Of a stretch of DNA of 43,576 bases, positions 40,564 through 43,576 are shown piece by piece. The position numbers and the translations under genes are program-made. The stretch is from Fidelibacterota bacterium. GTDB taxonomy: Bacteria > Pseudomonadota > Alphaproteobacteria > Rhodospirillales > Rhodospirillaceae. Below the pieces are notes generated by a model. It was not told where the DNA came from. It made no database searches and worked only from the letters and a program-made list of their open reading frames with translations. Within the stretch, counting starts at the first letter, position 1, and every line of letters begins with the position of its first letter. The DNA is taken from assembly GCA_945903705.1 (NCBI GenBank), contig CAMDOZ010000008.1, forward strand, positions 1 through 43,576, read 5' to 3'.

Positions 40564-41881
40564 GTCTCCGATTCTTTTTCTCGCCGCAGCTCTCGCGGCC
40601 GCACCGGCGTTTGCGCAGACGCCCGACCCAGCACAGCTGAAGGCCCTCGAGCAGGACCTCAAGCAAAGCGAAAGCGAGAGCCAGCGTCTGGCGCGGGAAG
40701 CCGATGCCGCCACGCGCGCGGTCGAGCGCCTGCGAAAGCAATCGATCGACCTCGCCCGCGAGATCCAGGACCAGGAGTACTCGTTGCTGGTCATGGAAAA
40801 CCGGATCGCCGACATGGAGGCAAGCTCGGCGCGGGCCGCGGAAACCTTGGAGCGACGCGACGCCCAGATGCGTGAGGCTCTGCTGGCCCTTCAAAGGTTG
40901 GCCCTTCGCCCGGCGGACGCCCTGACGCTCAATCCCTTGTCGCCCGACGACGCGGTGCGCACCGCGATCCTTCTGCGCGCGGCGCTGCCGAACATCAAGC
41001 AGTCGGTGAACGCGCTCTCGAGCGAGCTTGCGGAACTCTATCGCGTGCGCACCGCCGTGGTGGAGCAGCGCGAAGAGGCCGCAGCGGCCGCCGCTGCGCT
41101 GATCGAAAAGCGCAAGCGCATGGAGGCGACGCTGACCGGGCGGTCGGCGGCGCAGGAGAAGATTGCGCTGCGCTCAGGCGAAGCAAACGCGAGAACAAGG
41201 AAGCTGGCCCAGGAGGCCGAGGACCTGCGCGCCTTATTCGCAAAGCTTGCCGAAGAAAAAGCGCGCCGCGACGAAGTGACGCGAAAGGTGGCAGCGGAAA
41301 AAGCCGCCGCCGAGAAGGCGCTGGCCGCAGCGAAAGCGAAGGAAGACGCCGCCAAGGCCAAAGACGCAGAGGTTGCAACGGCGCGAGTCGCGCCCCCGGC
41401 GGCCCCGGCCCTGCCGACGACCGCGGATGAAGTTGCTGTAACCCGCTCATTCGGCAAGGCGCGCGGAACCCTGCCTTACCCCGTCGCCGGCACCCTTTCA
41501 GCCAAGTACGGCGAGGCCGCGGACCCCACAGATACCGCCGGATTACGTACAAAAGGCATTACAATCAAAGCCGCGGCAGGGTCGCAGGTGATTGCGCCGT
41601 TCGACGGTGTTGTGGCCTTCGCGGGCGCGTTCCGCGGGTATGGGCAACTATTGATCATCGAACATAGCGAGGGATATCATACGTTATTGGCTGGTTTAGG
41701 GCGCATCGACGGTGAAGTCGGCCAGCGCGTTTTGGCAGGCGAGCCTGTCGGCGTGATGGCCGGTGGAATGACCGAAAGTGCGGCCGCGTCCTCGCTCTAT
41801 CTCGAGCTGCGCCGGGACGGTCAGCCCATCAATCCCTTGCCGTGGCTCGCTGATCGCACGGGAAAAGTAGCGAGTAGATGA
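40550..41881 (+). CDS. EnvC-like murein hydrolase activator (degenerate LytM domain)
   Basis: From GTG 40550 (TTG 40541 is an alternative) the protein has a signal peptide (KSPILFLAAALAAAPAFA, cut before QTPDP), long coiled coils (about 25-250, Ala/Lys/Glu-rich) and a C-terminal LytM/M23-like domain (about 320-440: GITIKAAAGSQVIAPFDGVV, GYGQLLIIEHSEGYHTLLAG). The usual zinc ligands are missing: no H-x-x-x-D at KGITI and no H-x-H at YHTLLAG. So, like EnvC, it should activate amidases and not cut murein itself. Starts within gpmI (14-base overlap), then ctpA follows. Confidence 0.88.
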   Translation: MRTPKSPILFLAAALAAAPAFAQTPDPAQLKALEQDLKQSESESQRLAREADAATRAVERLRKQSIDLAREIQDQEYSLLVMENRIADMEASSARAAETLERRDAQMREALLALQRLALRPADALTLNPLSPDDAVRTAILLRAALPNIKQSVNALSSELAELYRVRTAVVEQREEAAAAAAALIEKRKRMEATLTGRSAAQEKIALRSGEANARTRKLAQEAEDLRALFAKLAEEKARRDEVTRKVAAEKAAAEKALAAAKAKEDAAKAKDAEVATARVAPPAAPALPTTADEVAVTRSFGKARGTLPYPVAGTLSAKYGEAADPTDTAGLRTKGITIKAAAGSQVIAPFDGVVAFAGAFRGYGQLLIIEHSEGYHTLLAGLGRIDGEVGQRVLAGEPVGVMAGGMTESAAASSLYLELRRDGQPINPLPWLADRTGKVASR

Positions 41882-41911
41882 AGCCCTCTTTTACGAACGG
41901 TGTGAATTCCA

Positions 41912-43354
41912 ATGCGCCTTAAATATATCGCCGCCGCCGCGGCCCTCTCGTTCGTCGCCGGCGCCGTCACGGCCCCCTGGCTTCCGAGTTCCGCCGCGGA
42001 GAAGGCGACCGGGAAATTCAACGACGACACTTATAAATATCTCGAGCTGTTCGGCGATGTGTTCGAACGCGTGCGCAAGGACTATGTCGAAGAGGTGACC
42101 GACCAGGAGCTTCTGGAATCGGCGATCAACGGCATGCTTACCTCGCTCGATCCGCACTCGGGCTATATGCCCGCGAAGAACTTCCAGGAGATGCAAGAGC
42201 AGACCAAGGGCGAGTTCGGCGGCCTCGGCATCGAAGTGACCATGGAATCGGGCATCGTGAAGGTGGTCTCGCCCATCGACGATACGCCGGCCAGCCGCGC
42301 CGGGATCCAGCCCGGCGATTACATCATCGGCATCGACGGCAAGCCCGCGATCGGGCTTACGCTGCAAGAAGCGGTCGAGAAGATGAAAGGCCCCGTCAAT
42401 ACGGCCATTGTCATCACCGTGCGGCGCGCCGAGGTCGATCCGTTCGACGTGAAGCTGGTGCGCGCCATGGTGCGCGTGCAGTCGGTGAAGAGCCGCGTCG
42501 AAGGCGATGCCGCCTATATCGACATCAACCAGTTCAACGAGACGACGCAAGTCGGCCTCGATTCCGCGATCAAGACGCTGAAGGGCAAGCTGGGACCGAA
42601 GCTGAAGGGTTACGTCATCGACCTGCGCAACAATCCGGGCGGCCTGTTAGATCAGGCCGTGTCGGTGTCCGACACGTTCCTCGATCGCGGCGAGATCGTC
42701 TCGACGCGCACGCGCCACAGCGAAGAGACTCAGCGCTATAACGCCAAGCCCGGCGACCTCACCGAAGGCAAGCCGCTGGTGATCCTGATCAACGACGGCT
42801 CGGCGTCCGCATCCGAGATCGTGGCCGGCGCGCTGCAGGATCATGGCCGCGGGATTCTGCTCGGCACCAAGAGCTTCGGCAAAGGCTCGGTGCAGACCAT
42901 CATTCCGCTCGCCCGCGGCGAGAGCGCGATGCGGCTTACCACCGCGCGCTACTACACGCCCTCGGGCAAGTCGATCCAGGCGACCGGCATCGACCCCGAC
43001 ATCGAAGTGAAGCCGGCCAAGATCGAACCCATTGGCACACCGAGTGCAGGGTTCAGCCGCGCCGAACGCGATCTGCCGGGCGCGCTTCGTAACGAAATTG
43101 AAAAGCCGGTGGAACCGTTGGTGACGCCGCCGGCCCTGGGTCCGCAGTCGGGCGCAAAGCCCGCGCCGGACGCCGCCAAGCCTGACACCGCCAAGCCGGG
43201 CGCCGATGCGGCGAAGCCCGGCGCGCCGCAGCAGACCGCGGCCGCCAAGCCCGCCGAGCCGGAGGACTACCAGCTCCGGCGCGCCCTCGACCTTTTGCAG
43301 GGCATCGCCCTCTATCAGCGCGCCGAGGCGAAGCCGGTCTCGACACCCAACTAA
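41912..43354 (+). CDS. ctpA: C-terminal processing peptidase (S41), PDZ-containing
   Basis: A 480-residue periplasmic serine protease. Signal peptide KYIAAAAALSFVAGAVTA; N-terminal helices with SLDPHSGYMPAKNF; PDZ domain about 95-180 (GEFGGLGIEVTMESGIVKVV, AGIQPGDYIIGIDG); protease core with LRNNPGG, catalytic Ser near 299 in NDGSASASEIVAGAL and the Lys in GTKSFGKGSVQT. The last 110 residues are an Ala/Pro/Lys-rich linker (AKPDTAKPGADAAKPGA) and a helix. Processes periplasmic proteins and murein enzymes, consistent with the envC neighbour. Confidence 0.96.
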   Translation: MRLKYIAAAAALSFVAGAVTAPWLPSSAAEKATGKFNDDTYKYLELFGDVFERVRKDYVEEVTDQELLESAINGMLTSLDPHSGYMPAKNFQEMQEQTKGEFGGLGIEVTMESGIVKVVSPIDDTPASRAGIQPGDYIIGIDGKPAIGLTLQEAVEKMKGPVNTAIVITVRRAEVDPFDVKLVRAMVRVQSVKSRVEGDAAYIDINQFNETTQVGLDSAIKTLKGKLGPKLKGYVIDLRNNPGGLLDQAVSVSDTFLDRGEIVSTRTRHSEETQRYNAKPGDLTEGKPLVILINDGSASASEIVAGALQDHGRGILLGTKSFGKGSVQTIIPLARGESAMRLTTARYYTPSGKSIQATGIDPDIEVKPAKIEPIGTPSAGFSRAERDLPGALRNEIEKPVEPLVTPPALGPQSGAKPAPDAAKPDTAKPGADAAKPGAPQQTAAAKPAEPEDYQLRRALDLLQGIALYQRAEAKPVSTPN

Positions 43355-43375
43355 AAGTTCAACATTCTCAATAGA

Positions 43376-43410
43376 AAGGCCCAGCCGAAGCGCTGGGCCT
43401 TTTCTTTTTG
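43376..43410 (+). terminator. Intrinsic terminator after ctpA
   Basis: AAGGCCCAGC (43376-43385) pairs exactly with GCTGGGCCTT (43392-43401) and is followed by TTCTTTTTGG. Ends the gpmI-envC-ctpA transcript. Confidence 0.9.
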
Positions 43411-43522
43411 GCTTAACAGGCTCTTAACCCGCATTCCCCGGATGAACATTGAGGTTGCAAGGATGCTCTCATCGATTCAGACATAGGTATCAGCAGCTTA
43501 TGTCGTTGGATCGAGGACAATC

Positions 43523-43576
43523 ATGGCGCACCCAGCGGGTGAAACGGACTCCGGCGCTTCCAGGCTCGATTTCGAC
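43523..43576 (+). CDS. Start of a gene cut by the window edge, possibly IS1380-family transposase
   Basis: ATG 43523, with GAGG 8 bases before, opens a frame that runs off the end: AHPAGETDSGASRLDFD. A short Ala/Gly/Ser lead followed by R-L-D-F-D resembles the first residues of IS1380-type transposases, which continue with a R-L-x-L-x-F-x-G-S stretch not available here. Only 18 residues are visible, so the identity is a guess. The 110 bases between the ctpA terminator and this ATG hold no other gene and could include an IS end. Confidence 0.4.
   Translation, partial: MAHPAGETDSGASRLDFD

Overview
The window is a high-GC alphaproteobacterial chromosome segment. The evidence is the order rpmH-rnpA-yidD-yidC-engB-argB, the dapD-dapE pair, the gpmI-envC-ctpA cluster, a short SRP RNA upstream of dnaX-ybaB-recR, and OxyR/AhpC/AhpD chemistry. 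Many small palindromic repeats typical of free-living Alphaproteobacteria are also present. The exact genus cannot be settled from the sequence alone; a Rhizomicrobium/Micropepsaceae-like or rhizobial-type organism would fit. No rRNA operon, CRISPR array or complete IS was seen.

Layout. 1-2.2 kb: end of panE, a signal-peptide-bearing S1/P1-nuclease-like protein with altered zinc ligands, a DUF3052-like protein and a 33-residue Lys-rich protein; then tRNA-Arg(ACG) on the minus strand and a gene-poor stretch full of hairpins. 2.7-6.6 kb: an OmpA-like lipoprotein gene that appears frameshifted, then the peroxide-defence block ahpD-ahpC / oxyR and a single-domain response regulator. 6.85-8.8 kb: panB-panC, with a duplicated remnant of the panC start, and a 25-residue membrane peptide. 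8.84-9.01 kb: two adjacent CTAGTGG-ended hairpin elements. 9.0-10.5 kb: an orphan sensor kinase. 10.7-16.5 kb: rpmH, rnpA, yidD, yidC, engB, argB, a HAD nucleotidase and a secreted protein.

16.5-18.1 kb holds a DUF3987 (YfjI-like) gene with a cluster of TCCGCA repeats at its 3' side and a perfect palindrome in its leader. 18.15-20.76 kb is an AT-richer insert closed by an intrinsic terminator. It carries an overlapping gene pair (an unknown protein of about 193 residues and a PD-(D/E)XK nuclease with a large uncharacterised C-terminal region) plus a 48-residue ORF. This is the best candidate in the window for an undescribed, possibly defensive, system. 20.8-23.9 kb: a DUF2336 HEAT-like gene and a PAS-GAF-GGDEF cyclase, translationally coupled.

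24-31.3 kb: dapD, dapE (with an in-frame palindromic insert), a membrane protein, truA, a RimJ-like acetyltransferase, fmt, def and a DUF4139 protein, punctuated by hairpin repeats. 31.5-36 kb: rmuC, two FtsX/MacB-type permeases with no ATPase nearby, and a DUF4136 lipoprotein. 36-43.4 kb: dnaX-ybaB-recR with the SRP RNA, and the plus-strand gpmI-envC-ctpA cluster. The right edge cuts the start of a gene whose first residues resemble an IS1380-type transposase.

Most of the window is core metabolism: pantothenate, lysine/arginine, translation start (fmt/def), membrane insertion and DNA repair. The accessory content is confined to the 16.5-20.8 kb block, the repeats and the right edge.
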